The position numbers and the translations under genes were made by a program. The notes beneath the pieces are model-generated. The model saw only the letters and a list, made by a program, of their open reading frames with translations. It did not search any database and had not been told where the DNA came from. This document shows positions 24,649 to 33,801 of a DNA stretch of 64,000 nucleotides, piece after piece (within the stretch, counting starts at the first letter, position 1; the number at the start of each line of letters is the position of its first letter). Origin of the DNA: Microlunatus parietis (GTDB lineage: Bacteria; Actinomycetota; Actinomycetes; Propionibacteriales; Propionibacteriaceae); NCBI RefSeq assembly GCF_013407955.1, contig NZ_JACCBU010000001.1, positions 1,922,001-1,986,000 on the forward strand, given 5' to 3'.

Positions 24649-25847
24649 CCCGGGTTGTCGACGACGCACCCGGTGCCCGGCTGGACACGACGGCCGCCGC
24701 GGTCGCGGTCGGTGGGTTGTTCGCGGTCAACGGCATGCTGCTCGGCGGTTACGGCGGTTCCCTGCCGGCCCTGCGCGCCAAGCTCGGCCTGGACTCGACC
24801 GCCATCGCGATCCTGCTCTTCCTGGCCGGCCTTGCCGCGATCCTGACCATGCAGATCGGCGGGCGGCTGGCCGACCGGCTCGGAGCCCGGCCGGTGGCCC
24901 TGCTCGGCCTGCCGGTGATCATCGTCGGCTGCCTGGTGATCGGTTTTGCGCCGGTGTACGGGCTCGCGGCCGCGGGCGCGATCATGATCGGGCTCGGCAA
25001 CGGCGCGATGGACGTCGCGATGAACGCGGCCGGGGTCCAGGTCGAACGGGCCCGGCGCCGGCCGATCATGAGCCGGTTCCACGCCTTCTTCTCGATCGGC
25101 AACTTCGTCGGAGCCGGATTGATCTTGGTGATCTCCGGCGTGTTCGGGCTCGGCGGCGGCGCCGTCGTCCTGCCGTTGATGATCACGATGGCGGTGATCG
25201 CGCTGGCCTCGCTGCTGCCGCTGGTCCGGCTCACGCCCCGGGCGAACCCGGTTCATCACACGGTCGACGGGGTGCGGTCCAAAATTCCCGCGATCGCCTG
25301 GCTGCTCGGCCTGATGGCGATCGGGTACGGGCTCGCGGAGGGCACCGCCGTGGACTGGGCGTCGATCCATGTCACCGACGTGGCCCGGGTCGATCCGGCG
25401 GTCGGCGCGATCGGGCTGATCGCGGTGAGCGCGTTCATGACCGTGATCCGGCTGCTCGGCGACCGGCTGGTGGTCCGGTTCGGCCGCCGCACGGTAGTCC
25501 GGTTCGGCGGCATCTGCGCCGCGGCCGGCTACCTGATCACGATCACCGCGACCCCGTTGCCGCTGCTGGTGCTCGGCTGGGCTCTGGTCGGGTTCGGCGT
25601 GGGCATGATCGCCCCGCAGGTGTACGCGGTCGCCGGGCACCTGGGCGGCGGCCGGGTGCTCGCGCTCGTGGTGACGTTCGGCTACGCGACGTTCCTGATG
25701 GGTCCCGCCGTCACCGGCTTCCTGGTCCGCCAGCTCGGCATCCAGCACGCCATGATCCTGCCGGGCGTGCTCTGCCTGGTGATCATCGCGCTCGCCGTCG
25801 TCCTGCCGAAGAACGACGACGGCATCAATCCGCGTCAAGAGTCTTGA
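24645..25847 (+). CDS. MFS transporter
   Basis: 400 residues, about 12 hydrophobic segments, with the loop 2-3 motif GRLADRLGARPVALLG and the 'GLGNGAMDVAMNAAGVQVE' stretch seen in the YbjJ-like/fucose-permease-like MFS group. Probable small-molecule exporter or sugar permease in the cytoplasmic membrane; substrate unknown. Cotranscribed with the TetR gene. Confidence 0.85.
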   Translation: MTRVVDDAPGARLDTTAAAVAVGGLFAVNGMLLGGYGGSLPALRAKLGLDSTAIAILLFLAGLAAILTMQIGGRLADRLGARPVALLGLPVIIVGCLVIGFAPVYGLAAAGAIMIGLGNGAMDVAMNAAGVQVERARRRPIMSRFHAFFSIGNFVGAGLILVISGVFGLGGGAVVLPLMITMAVIALASLLPLVRLTPRANPVHHTVDGVRSKIPAIAWLLGLMAIGYGLAEGTAVDWASIHVTDVARVDPAVGAIGLIAVSAFMTVIRLLGDRLVVRFGRRTVVRFGGICAAAGYLITITATPLPLLVLGWALVGFGVGMIAPQVYAVAGHLGGGRVLALVVTFGYATFLMGPAVTGFLVRQLGIQHAMILPGVLCLVIIALAVVLPKNDDGINPRQES

Positions 25848-25851
25848 CATC

Positions 25852-25857
25852 TACACT
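25852..25857 (+). promoter_or_regulatory. -10 hexamer TACACT of the MarR gene
   Basis: TACACT, six bases, then ATG at 25864; only 16 bp separate the MFS stop from this ATG, so the MarR gene has its own leaderless start. Confidence 0.5.
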
Positions 25858-25863
25858 TCAGCC

Positions 25864-26388
25864 ATGGCGCAACCTCTTCCGGCTGACGCGGGCGAACCGC
25901 GGGACGAGGTCGACCTGGTCGTCCAGGCTTGGCAGCGGGAGCGGCCCGACCTGGACACCGCCCCGATGGAGGTCCTGTCCCGGGTGACCCGGCTGGCCCG
26001 GCACCTGGACCGCCTCCGCCGTTCCGCGTTCGCCGCCCACGGGCTGGAGTCCTGGGAGTTCGACGTCCTCGCGGCGCTGCGGCGAGCGGGTTCCCCGTAC
26101 CGGCTGTCGCCCGGGCAGCTGCTCCGGGAGACCATGGTCACCTCGGGCACCATGACGAACCGGGTGGACCGGTTGGTCGGCCGCGGGCTGGTCGGCCGGG
26201 AGAGCCATCCGGGCGACCGGCGCGGCGTCCTGGTCACGCTGACCGAGGCCGGCCGGGCCGCTGTCGACGCCGCCCTGGCCGATCTACTGGCCGCCGAGCG
26301 GGAGATCCTGGCCGGGCTGCCGGCCGACGAGCATGATCAACTCGCGCGCTCCTTGCGCTCACTGCTGCTCCCGTACCGCGCCCCCTGA
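25864..26388 (+). CDS. MarR-family transcriptional regulator
   Basis: 174 residues with the MarR winged helix: ESWEFDVLAALRRAG, LSPGQLLRETMVTSGTMTNRVDRLVGRGLV, and the wing ESHPGDRRGVLVTLTEAGR. Helical ends mediate dimerisation. It follows the MFS gene and may also regulate it. Confidence 0.9.
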   Translation: MAQPLPADAGEPRDEVDLVVQAWQRERPDLDTAPMEVLSRVTRLARHLDRLRRSAFAAHGLESWEFDVLAALRRAGSPYRLSPGQLLRETMVTSGTMTNRVDRLVGRGLVGRESHPGDRRGVLVTLTEAGRAAVDAALADLLAAEREILAGLPADEHDQLARSLRSLLLPYRAP

Positions 26389-26456
26389 GTAACCGCCGTC
26401 CCACCTCACCACATTTCTTGCCGCTTTACCCGAGAAGTAACTGTGGTAGAGCGCCA

Positions 26457-26479
26457 GTTTTTCACGTTACGTGAAAAAC
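26457..26479. terminator. Bidirectional terminator between convergent genes
   Basis: GTTTTTCACG (26457-26466), loop TTA, CGTGAAAAAC (26470-26479): perfect 10-bp arms with a T run entering on one strand and on the other. It lies between the MarR stop (26388) and the stop of the opposing gene (26493). An AT-rich stem is rare in this DNA, so a protein-binding role is also possible. Confidence 0.6.
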
Positions 26480-26492
26480 CGACGGGTCCTGA

Positions 26493-28787
26493 TCAGCCGA
26501 GGGCGCGGATCAGCTCGCCGCGCTCCCGTTCGGTGATGGTGCGGTTGGCGACGTAGCGGTCGAGTTCGCGGGCCACGGCCGAGCCGCTACTGCGGGCCTT
26601 GATCAACTTGTCCACGATTTCCTGCAGCGTGCAGCCGGTGATCACGAAGCGGTTCCGGACCGGAGTCACGACGCCTCGTACGGTCACCAGATCACGGGTG
26701 TCCGGGGTGGCGCACGGTGTCTCGGCCGGAGTGAAGCGGCCGTAGTGGATCGGGTTCTGGAAGCCCTCCGGCCAGACCAGCATCAGCAGGTCCCGGTCGG
26801 CCGACAGTTCCAGCCGGTACGTCTTCTCGGTTTGCCGTTCGCCCTTCAGCGTGAACGGGTCGAGCGCGAAGGTGGACTCGCCGACACTGGCGTACAGGTA
26901 GCCGTTGGGGTGGAAGATCAACTCGCCGCGGGAGGCAGCCCGCACGGCGCCGACCGCGTCCAGCGGAACCGCCCGGATCATCTTCCAGGCAACGGGATCG
27001 AACTCGAAGACGGTGGCGTCGGCGAGCCCGTACAGGCGGCCGTTGTGGACGGTCAGGGCGTTGATGCTGCGGGCGCCCGCGACCGGTTCGGCCGACCGGA
27101 CGACCGCACGGGTTGCCGGGTCCCATTCGACGAGCTTGGCGGTGCCGGCGATCGGGTCGGTGCCGGTGCCGCCCTCGGTGCTGCTGCCGGCGAAGACCTG
27201 GCCACCCAGGAAGGCGAGCGCGGCCATCGTGTGATCTTGGACGACGTTCCGGGTGACCTTCACCTCGCCGGACTCGAGGTCCACGGTCGCGATGGCGCCG
27301 CCGCGCAGGCCGTAGTCGGGCGCCGTCGCGGCGTAGAGAGTGCCGTCGTGCACCTGGACGTCGATCGGCCGGATCTGGGCGTGCTCCTTGAGGTTGGCGA
27401 AGACCTTCGGGTTGTCGGCGCCGGCCGGCCGATCGGGGCGGTACGCGAGCAGGCTGCCGTTCGGATACGTACCGGCGTAGATCGTCGTCTCCTCCTCCGG
27501 CCCCAGCGTCCAGTCCTCCACCTGGCCGAGCCGGGTCACCGGAGTGATCACGCCGGACTCGACGTCCAGCCTGGAGGTGCTGCCGTTGAGGAACGCGTCG
27601 AAGAAGATCTCCCCACCGTCCCTGGTCGGGAGCAGGTGCTGCAGTCCCGCCGGCGCCGGCGCGAACGGGTACTGGAGGCTGGCCGTCGCCCCGGTCGCCG
27701 GGTCGTAGCGGAACCCGCCGCCGGAGTAGTTGCCGGCCAGCGCATACAGCACTTCATGATCACCTTCGGTCGTCCAGCCGTAGCCGATCAAGGCACCGCG
27801 GGTGGACGGCTTGGCGGTCGTGGTGACGGTGTCGGTGGTCAGGTCGTAGTACGCGAGGTGCGACACGGAGCTGACCAGCCGGCTGAAGTAGACCTTGTGA
27901 TCACGCGGCTCGGAGACGCCGCGGGCCACCATCGGCAGCCCGACCACCGGCTGACCGGTGGCGGCGTCGGTGACCGGAACCTCCTTGTTCGCCACGGAAT
28001 CGAAGACGCGCAGCGTGTTGTTGACGTTGGCGATCACCCGGTCCTCGGCGTAGTCGAGATCGATCACCGAGGCGCCCGGGAACGGGGCCGCGACCTCGGT
28101 CTCGGTGAACGTCTTGCTGGCCAGGTCGAGCTTGAACAGCTTCGGGATCGGCTGGGTGCCGACGAACAGCGCGTTCTGGTCCGGGTCGTAGACGGTCGAC
28201 TTGACGTACTTGATCTCGTCGTTGGCGACCGGCTTGCCGAAGTCGGTGAAGCCGCGGTCCGGGTGGTAGGACCACACGTGCGCATTCGGGTACGTCCCGC
28301 CGTAGACGGTGCCATCCGGGGCGATGGACAGCCCGAACAGGTACGTCTCGCCGGCGACCGGCTGACCGAGATCGGCCATCTCCTTCGTCGCCGGATCCCA
28401 GGCGTAGAGATGACCCTGGTAATAGGTCCCGACGTAGACGACCCCACTCGGCGCAACCGCAATCGTCGGCCCGCCGGACGCGCCCGGCATCGGATACTTG
28501 CCGAGCAAGGTGTTGGTGCCGGCGACCGAGGTGGTCACGTTGAGCTCGGCGTTCTCCCCCATCACCGGCGCGTACGCGACGAACGTCCCGTCCGGCAGCT
28601 TCCCGTACGCGCCCTCGACCACGGTCAGCGAACTGATCGTCGGGCCCAGGTCACGCAGTTCGCCGGCCGGCGGTGGCGGGATCTGCAGCTTGGTCGATGG
28701 TTCGCCCTGAGCGGCGGTCGGGCCGGCGATCGCCAGTCCGAGGGCAAGAACGAGCAGAGCTGCTGCGGTACGGCCGAGAGCGCGCAT
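26493..28787 (-). CDS. Secreted beta-propeller protein with FIMAH-like C-terminal domain
   Basis: 764 residues. Signal peptide about 1-27 (ALLVLALGLAIAGPTAAQG). Repeated blade motifs such as GVVYVGTYYQGHLYAWDPAT, GTVYGGTYPNAHVWSYHPD, TTIYAGTYPNGSLLAYRPD and GRLYGLADATVFEFDPV show a WD/PQQ-like propeller. The last ~45 residues (LQEIVDKLIKARSSGSAVAR, then ELDRYVANRTIT) resemble the FIMAH domain of Gram-positive secreted proteins. Likely an extracellular binding protein or lyase-like enzyme; no catalytic residues can be assigned. The stop lies in TGATCA at 26490-26495. Confidence 0.72.
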   Translation of the reverse strand: MRALGRTAAALLVLALGLAIAGPTAAQGEPSTKLQIPPPPAGELRDLGPTISSLTVVEGAYGKLPDGTFVAYAPVMGENAELNVTTSVAGTNTLLGKYPMPGASGGPTIAVAPSGVVYVGTYYQGHLYAWDPATKEMADLGQPVAGETYLFGLSIAPDGTVYGGTYPNAHVWSYHPDRGFTDFGKPVANDEIKYVKSTVYDPDQNALFVGTQPIPKLFKLDLASKTFTETEVAAPFPGASVIDLDYAEDRVIANVNNTLRVFDSVANKEVPVTDAATGQPVVGLPMVARGVSEPRDHKVYFSRLVSSVSHLAYYDLTTDTVTTTAKPSTRGALIGYGWTTEGDHEVLYALAGNYSGGGFRYDPATGATASLQYPFAPAPAGLQHLLPTRDGGEIFFDAFLNGSTSRLDVESGVITPVTRLGQVEDWTLGPEEETTIYAGTYPNGSLLAYRPDRPAGADNPKVFANLKEHAQIRPIDVQVHDGTLYAATAPDYGLRGGAIATVDLESGEVKVTRNVVQDHTMAALAFLGGQVFAGSSTEGGTGTDPIAGTAKLVEWDPATRAVVRSAEPVAGARSINALTVHNGRLYGLADATVFEFDPVAWKMIRAVPLDAVGAVRAASRGELIFHPNGYLYASVGESTFALDPFTLKGERQTEKTYRLELSADRDLLMLVWPEGFQNPIHYGRFTPAETPCATPDTRDLVTVRGVVTPVRNRFVITGCTLQEIVDKLIKARSSGSAVARELDRYVANRTITERERGELIRALG

Positions 28788-28858
28788 GGAACTCCCCCAC
28801 TTCCGGTACGCCAGAAATTGGGGTTAGCGTAAGCGATAATTCCGGCGCGGGATAGACC

Positions 28859-30025
28859 CTAGACGAGGCGCGCGACCCGGATCTCGACCGCGACCAGCGC
28901 GGCCAGCACCAGACCGGTGATCAATTCCGGCACCGGCGTCGCGGTCGAGGCCAAGATCAACACCACCGCCCCGAGGAACGGCGCCCAGGTCCGCGGCGAG
29001 CCGTCGTGGTGGCGCAGATGGAGCACCCAGAGCATGATCAACAACACCGCCACCGGCACGGTCACGGCCAGCCCGGTGACCAGCGCGCTGCCGTGGTGCT
29101 CGGACCCGGACCAATAGTCCACCCGGGCCGCCAGCCCGGCACCGACCGCGGCCGCGGCGCCCAGGATGAAATAGTGGCCCCAACCCCACAGGAACGCCGC
29201 GGCCTGGTGCGCCCGGTCCACCGTGGACAGGACATCGCCGGCCGACCGGGAGAAGTAGAGCCACCAAGCGCTGAAAACGATCAAGATCCCGGAGCCCACC
29301 ACGATCAGTACCGACGAGGTCCAGAGTTGATCATCCTTGAGGGCGCCCTGGATCGCCAGCGTCGTCGACAGCACGGTCTCGCCGAGCACGATGATGAAGA
29401 ACAGGCCGTACCGCTCGGCGATGTGGTGCGGGTGCCAGGTGGTCCCGCCGGTCCGTTCGGCGAACAGCGGCACGGCAAGCTCCATGATCCCGAGCAGCAC
29501 GAACAGCGGCAGGGTCAGGAAGGGCGCGGCCGCGGTGATCGGCAGCCAGGCGATCCAGCAGATCTGCACGATCAGGATGCCGGCCGCGTAGCGGAGGCAG
29601 GTCTGTCGTCGTTCCGGATCGTGATACGCGGCGCGCAACCATTGCGCCACCAGGGCGATGCGCATGATCACGTAGCCGACGACACCGAGCAGCAGGTTCC
29701 CCTCGAACAGACCGGGGATGCCGGCCGCGAGCACCAGCGAGCCGAGGATCTGCAGGATCGTCAGCAGCCGATAGATCACGTCGTCGTTGTCGTACGCGGA
29801 CGCGAACCAGGTGAAGTTCAACCAGGTCAGGAAGATCGCGAAGAACGCCATCATGAAGCCGACCAGGCCCTGCAGTTCGTGATGGTCGGAGATGTGGTGG
29901 TGCAACTCGGACGCGGCCAGGGCGACCGCCACGACGAAACAGAGATCGGTCAACAGTTCCAGTGGCGTAGCGGCGCGGTGCGGGTCGGCCGGGTCACGCG
30001 GGCGCAGGGCGCGGATGATCGGCAT
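28859..30025 (-). CDS. LtrA-family (low temperature requirement A) membrane protein
   Basis: 388 residues from ATG 30025; GTG 30046 is an alternative. About 10-12 membrane segments and the family motifs TPLELLTDLCFVVAVA, TWLNFTWFASAYDNDD, HHIAERYGLFFIIVLGETVL are clear. LtrA proteins are found in Listeria and widely in actinobacteria; biochemical role is not established. Transcribed away from the coiled-coil hypothetical gene. Confidence 0.88.
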   Translation of the reverse strand: MPIIRALRPRDPADPHRAATPLELLTDLCFVVAVALAASELHHHISDHHELQGLVGFMMAFFAIFLTWLNFTWFASAYDNDDVIYRLLTILQILGSLVLAAGIPGLFEGNLLLGVVGYVIMRIALVAQWLRAAYHDPERRQTCLRYAAGILIVQICWIAWLPITAAAPFLTLPLFVLLGIMELAVPLFAERTGGTTWHPHHIAERYGLFFIIVLGETVLSTTLAIQGALKDDQLWTSSVLIVVGSGILIVFSAWWLYFSRSAGDVLSTVDRAHQAAAFLWGWGHYFILGAAAAVGAGLAARVDYWSGSEHHGSALVTGLAVTVPVAVLLIMLWVLHLRHHDGSPRTWAPFLGAVVLILASTATPVPELITGLVLAALVAVEIRVARLV

Positions 30026-30112
30026 GGCTCCTCGTACGTTCTCCACAGCAGGTCATCGTTCCGTAGATCGGGCGGCGACGACAGTAACGCCGCGGACACC
30101 GGCCCGACTGGA

Positions 30113-30118
30113 TAGCCT
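30113..30118 (+). promoter_or_regulatory. -10 hexamer TAGCCT of a leaderless gene
   Basis: TAGCCT, six bases, ATG at 30125. Confidence 0.5.
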
Positions 30119-30124
30119 GAGCTG

Positions 30125-31042
30125 ATGACGGAACCGGGCCGCGCCCACACCAGGGTGCGGTGCGCGCGAGTGGAGCGCGTGATCACCCACGACGCCTTCC
30201 GGCTCGACGGGACCGAGGTCGATGACATCCGCACGCTGTACTGCGTGGTCGACGACGAGCACCGCCCCGGCAGCGTCGCCCTGGAGGCGTCCGAGGCCGA
30301 CGTCGACCGGTGGCGCCGGGCCAGCGCCGACCTCGTCCGGGTCCTCGATCAGGCCGATGCGGAGCGGTTCCGAGCGACGGCGCGGCTGATCCCGCCGTCG
30401 TCCGCGGCGAGGTGGCTGGCCTGGCGACTCCGCGGTGGACGTACGGACAAGGTGCGGCACCAGGTCGACGCCGCCGTCGAGCAGATCCAGTCCGAGGTGC
30501 GAGCGGCGTACCTGACCTTCCGGGACCAGGCCGCCGACCTCACCGACCGGGTCGAAGCCGACCAGCAGCGGAAACGCGAGGAGAACGCCCGGCAGTGGCG
30601 GGAACAGAAGGCCGCCCGGGAACGTGCGATCGCCGAGGTCGCCCAGGCGCCCGTCTGGTCGTACCAGGTCGGCCCCAACTACACGTCCACCGGCCCGCGG
30701 CGGCATCGGCTGGTGATCGCCCTGCAACTCCTCGAGCGGCCGCCGAACCCGTCGCTCGGCGAGCCGGTCACCGGTCTCACGCCCGCCCAGGTCAACGACG
30801 CCATCGACCGGCTCCGTACCGAAGATCCCTACCTGGTGGTCGACCTCGAGGTCGCGACCCGGCAGCGTCTCGTCGAGTGGACCGAGGAGCAACTCCTGGA
30901 CCAACAGTGGCTGCGGGTGAGCGGAGTCAAGATCGACCCGCACCCGTTCACCCCGGAAGAACTCGAGGAGATCCACAACCAGGCCTCGAAGAACACCTGG
31001 CACGGCCCCTCGAGCAACTACTTCAGCCCGCCCTCGTTCTGA
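30125..31042 (+). CDS. Hypothetical 305-residue protein with central coiled coil
   Basis: No family recognised. Residues 1-60 look like a compact alpha-beta domain (HDAFRLDGTEVDDIRTLYCV). Residues about 105-170 are charged and helical (VEQIQSEVRAAYLTFRDQAA; ADQQRKREENARQWREQKAA), a probable coiled coil. The C-terminal part (LTPAQVNDAIDRLRTEDPYL; FTPEELEEIHNQASKNTWHG) is soluble. No signal peptide or membrane segment. Leaderless start; the stop forms TGATCA with the stop of ispE. Confidence 0.65.
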   Translation: MTEPGRAHTRVRCARVERVITHDAFRLDGTEVDDIRTLYCVVDDEHRPGSVALEASEADVDRWRRASADLVRVLDQADAERFRATARLIPPSSAARWLAWRLRGGRTDKVRHQVDAAVEQIQSEVRAAYLTFRDQAADLTDRVEADQQRKREENARQWREQKAARERAIAEVAQAPVWSYQVGPNYTSTGPRRHRLVIALQLLERPPNPSLGEPVTGLTPAQVNDAIDRLRTEDPYLVVDLEVATRQRLVEWTEEQLLDQQWLRVSGVKIDPHPFTPEELEEIHNQASKNTWHGPSSNYFSPPSF

Positions 31043-31963
31043 TCAGGTGACGACGCGGGCGCCGTGCACGGGACCGACGGCGCGCCGGACGGTGCGGCAG
31101 ATGCCCTCCGAACTGAGCCCGACGGACAGCTCGATCGCGGCCGACTCGGAGCCGGCCAGGAACGCCACCGTCGGGCCGGAGCCGGACACCACCGCGCCGA
31201 GCGCGCCGAGGTCAAGACCGGTGTCGATCACCCGGCGCAGCCTGGGGCGCAGGGTCAGCGCGGCCGGCTGCAGGTCGTTGTCCAGGGCGGCGCCGAGTGC
31301 GGCGGCATCGCCGGCCCGGAGCGCGTTCATCAGCTCGTCGGAGACGGTCGGCTGGGGCGCGGTCAGCCCGCCGAGGTCGTCGTAGCGGCCGTACACCTTG
31401 GGCGTGGACAGTCCCTCGTCGCTGAACGCGAGCACCCAGTGGTAGCAGCCGCGGGCCAGGGCCGGCACCAGGCGCTCGCCGCGGCCGCTGCCGATCGCGG
31501 TGCCGCCGACCAGGGCGAACGGGACGTCGCTGCCGAGCTCCGCGGCCAGGGCCAGCAGTTCCTCCTGCTCCAGGTCGAGCGCCCAGAGCTCGGCACAGGC
31601 CACCAGTGCCGCAGCGCCGTTCGCCGAGCCGCCGGCCAGGCCGCCCGCGACCGGGATCGTCTTCTTGATCGACAGCCGGGCGCCCTCCGCCGGCGCGTAC
31701 GCCTCGGCCAGCCGACGGGCCGCGCGGACGGCCAGGTTCGTGTCGTCGGTCGGGACCAGTTCGGCGTCGTCACCGGTCACCTCGACGGTGAACTCTCCGG
31801 CCGGTGCGGGCTCGGCGATCAGCTCGTCGTACAGGGAAACGGCGTGGAAGACCGTGGCCAGCGGATGGAACCCGTCCTCCCGGGGCGGCCCCACCTTGAG
31901 CGCGAGATTGATCTTGGCCGGTACGCGGACTCGAACACCGGTCGGAGGCAGGGCGGCAACCAC
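31043..31963 (-). CDS. ispE: 4-diphosphocytidyl-2-C-methyl-D-erythritol kinase
   Basis: 306 residues of the GHMP kinase fold: substrate motif PAKINLALKVG near the N-terminus, ATP loop PVAGGLAGGSANGAAAL near 107-123, and C-terminal GAVVSGSGPTVAFL. It phosphorylates CDP-methylerythritol in the MEP isoprenoid pathway. It follows rsmA in the order usual for actinobacteria. The GTG at 31963 is set by TAGCCT six bases upstream, so ispE has its own leaderless promoter in the 48-bp gap. Confidence 0.93.
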   Translation of the reverse strand: MVAALPPTGVRVRVPAKINLALKVGPPREDGFHPLATVFHAVSLYDELIAEPAPAGEFTVEVTGDDAELVPTDDTNLAVRAARRLAEAYAPAEGARLSIKKTIPVAGGLAGGSANGAAALVACAELWALDLEQEELLALAAELGSDVPFALVGGTAIGSGRGERLVPALARGCYHWVLAFSDEGLSTPKVYGRYDDLGGLTAPQPTVSDELMNALRAGDAAALGAALDNDLQPAALTLRPRLRRVIDTGLDLGALGAVVSGSGPTVAFLAGSESAAIELSVGLSSEGICRTVRRAVGPVHGARVVT

Positions 31964-31969
31964 ACTGCG

Positions 31970-31975
31970 AGGCTA
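31970..31975 (-). promoter_or_regulatory. -10 hexamer TAGCCT of ispE
   Basis: Minus-strand TAGCCT followed by six bases and the GTG start at 31963. Confidence 0.5.
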
Positions 31976-32011
31976 GTGCCCGGCCGGATCGGCCCGACGC
32001 TCGACCCGCTG

Positions 32012-32872
32012 CTACCGCCCGGCCAGGGCCTCGGCGATCCGCGCGAAGTCGGCGATCCCGAGCTGTTCGCCGCGGGTCTGCGGGTCGACGCCCGCCTGTT
32101 CCAGGACGGCGCTCGCGGCGGCCGACGACCCGGCCATCCCCGAGAGCGCGGACCGCAGCATCTTGCGCCGCTGCGCGAACGCGGCGTCGATCACGGCGAA
32201 CACCTGCTCCCGGCTCGCCGTCGTCGGCACCGGGTCCCGCCGGTCCAGCGCGACCAGGCCGGAATCGACGTTGGGCACCGGCCAGAACACGCTCGGCGCG
32301 ACGCTGCCGACCCGGCGCGCGGCGGCGTACCAGGCGAGCTTCAGCGACGGGATGCCGTACGTCTTGCTGCCGGGGCCCGCGACCAGCCGGTCGGCCACCT
32401 CGGACTGCACCATGACCAGGCCGTACCGCCAACTGTCGAAGGTGGCCAGCAGATGCAGCAGCACCGGCACCGACACGTTGTACGGCAGGTTGGCGACCAC
32501 CTTGGTCGGCGGCTCGGGCAGCGTGTCCACCCGCAGCGCGTCGGCGGTCAGCACGGTCAGCGCGTCGGCCCGGTTCGGCGCCAGCCGCTCGACCGTGGCC
32601 GGCAGCGCCCCGGCGAGCAGTTCGTCGATCTCGATCGCGATCACCCGGCGGGCCCGGTGCAGCAGCCCGAGGGTCAGCGACCCCAGCCCGGGCCCGATCT
32701 CGACCACCACGTCGTCCTCGCCAACCTCGGCGAGCGCGACGATCCGCCGTACCGTATTGGCGTCGGTGACGAAGTTCTGACCGCGCTGTTTGGTCGGCCG
32801 CAGGCCCAACTCGGCGACCAGGCCGCGGACGGCGGTCGGGTCGAGCAGGCGTTGATCATGGTCGGAGGCCAC
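32012..32872 (-). CDS. rsmA: 16S rRNA (adenine1518/1519-N6)-dimethyltransferase
   Basis: 286 residues from GTG 32872 (TATCCT five bases upstream). Start motif [23 protein letters not shown]-binding [13 protein letters not shown], catalytic [14 protein letters not shown] and [14 protein letters not shown] are diagnostic of KsgA/RsmA. It dimethylates two adenines near the 3' end of 16S rRNA during subunit maturation. A longer upstream start lacks family support. Confidence 0.94.
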   Translation of the reverse strand: MASDHDQRLLDPTAVRGLVAELGLRPTKQRGQNFVTDANTVRRIVALAEVGEDDVVVEIGPGLGSLTLGLLHRARRVIAIEIDELLAGALPATVERLAPNRADALTVLTADALRVDTLPEPPTKVVANLPYNVSVPVLLHLLATFDSWRYGLVMVQSEVADRLVAGPGSKTYGIPSLKLAWYAAARRVGSVAPSVFWPVPNVDSGLVALDRRDPVPTTASREQVFAVIDAAFAQRRKMLRSALSGMAGSSAAASAVLEQAGVDPQTRGEQLGIADFARIAEALAGR

Positions 32873-32939
32873 GGGCGAGGATAGCGCGAATCTTGTAGGG
32901 TTCCGCGGAAGTCCGTGGCATCGAATGGAAGGAATCGTC

Positions 32940-33764
32940 GTGTCCGGGACCTCGTTCACCGAACGCGTCCTGCAACTGGGGCTGACCCCGGCCGAGGCGA
33001 GCCGGTTGCTCGAATCGTCGCCGTCGCGGCTGCGCGGCACCGGCGGCGATCCGGCCGCGATCTTCGCACCGGTCCGGCACAAGGTCGGGATGCTCTTCAC
33101 CTCCCGGTCCGGCACCACGTTCTTCGTGGACGTGCTGAACCGCTCCGGTGCCTTCGGCGAGATCCGCGAGCATCTGAACCCGTACCGGCAGAAGACCGGG
33201 GCGAAGAAGTGGAAGTCGGCGTCGATGGCCGACTTCGTGGCCGAGACCGTACGGACCTATGCGTCGCCGGAGGGCGTGTTCGGCTTCAAGGGCACCGTCG
33301 AGGCGCTGCTGCCGCTGGCCCAGGTTGGCGAGCTTCCCGACAACGCCGTGCAGTGGTCCTGGATCACCGTGCACCGGCGCGACATCGTGGCGCAGGCCGT
33401 CTCGCTGTTCCGGGCCAAGGCCACCGGCGTCTGGCACACCGTCGGCAAGCTGGCCGGCAAGCCGCCGATGCCGCCGTACGACTACGCCGGGATCGAGAAG
33501 CAGGTCGACCTGATCCAGCGCAAGCAGGGCCAGATCGAGCGCTTCATCGCCCAACAGGATCTGACCCCGCTGCGCCTGGTGTACGAGGACTTCAAGGACG
33601 ATCCGACCGACGCACTGAAGGCCGTCTTCGACCACGTCGGCCTGATCCCGCCGGCCAACCTGTCCGCGCTCGCCGCGCAGGGCGAGTTCGTCGTGATGGC
33701 CGACGACCAGAGCCGACGCTATGCCGACCGGTTCAGGCAGGAGTCGACCGCCCGCCTCGGTTAG
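32940..33764 (+). CDS. Stf0-like sulfotransferase
   Basis: 274 residues from GTG 32940, preceded by GGAAGGA; an ATG at 32925 is the alternative. [17 protein letters not shown] near 51-67 fits the 5'-phosphosulfate loop and [23 protein letters not shown] near 150-172 the 3'-phosphate loop with the Stf0-type RRD...QAVS pattern. Stf0 of mycobacteria sulfates trehalose in sulfolipid synthesis; the acceptor here is unknown. It lies divergent to rsmA, apparently outside any sulfolipid cluster. Confidence 0.78.
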   Translation: MSGTSFTERVLQLGLTPAEASRLLESSPSRLRGTGGDPAAIFAPVRHKVGMLFTSRSGTTFFVDVLNRSGAFGEIREHLNPYRQKTGAKKWKSASMADFVAETVRTYASPEGVFGFKGTVEALLPLAQVGELPDNAVQWSWITVHRRDIVAQAVSLFRAKATGVWHTVGKLAGKPPMPPYDYAGIEKQVDLIQRKQGQIERFIAQQDLTPLRLVYEDFKDDPTDALKAVFDHVGLIPPANLSALAAQGEFVVMADDQSRRYADRFRQESTARLG

Positions 33765-33767
33765 CCC

Positions 33768-33801
33768 GTCGGTTCGGTCAGCTCGTCGGTTCGGTCAGCT
33801 C
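33768..33801. repeat. Perfect 17-bp tandem duplication at a stop codon
   Basis: GTCGGTTCGGTCAGCTC occurs at 33768-33784 and again at 33785-33801. The second copy contains the stop (TCA, 33795-33797) and last codons of the PEP-mutase-family gene; the first copy lies just beyond it. Confidence 0.85.
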
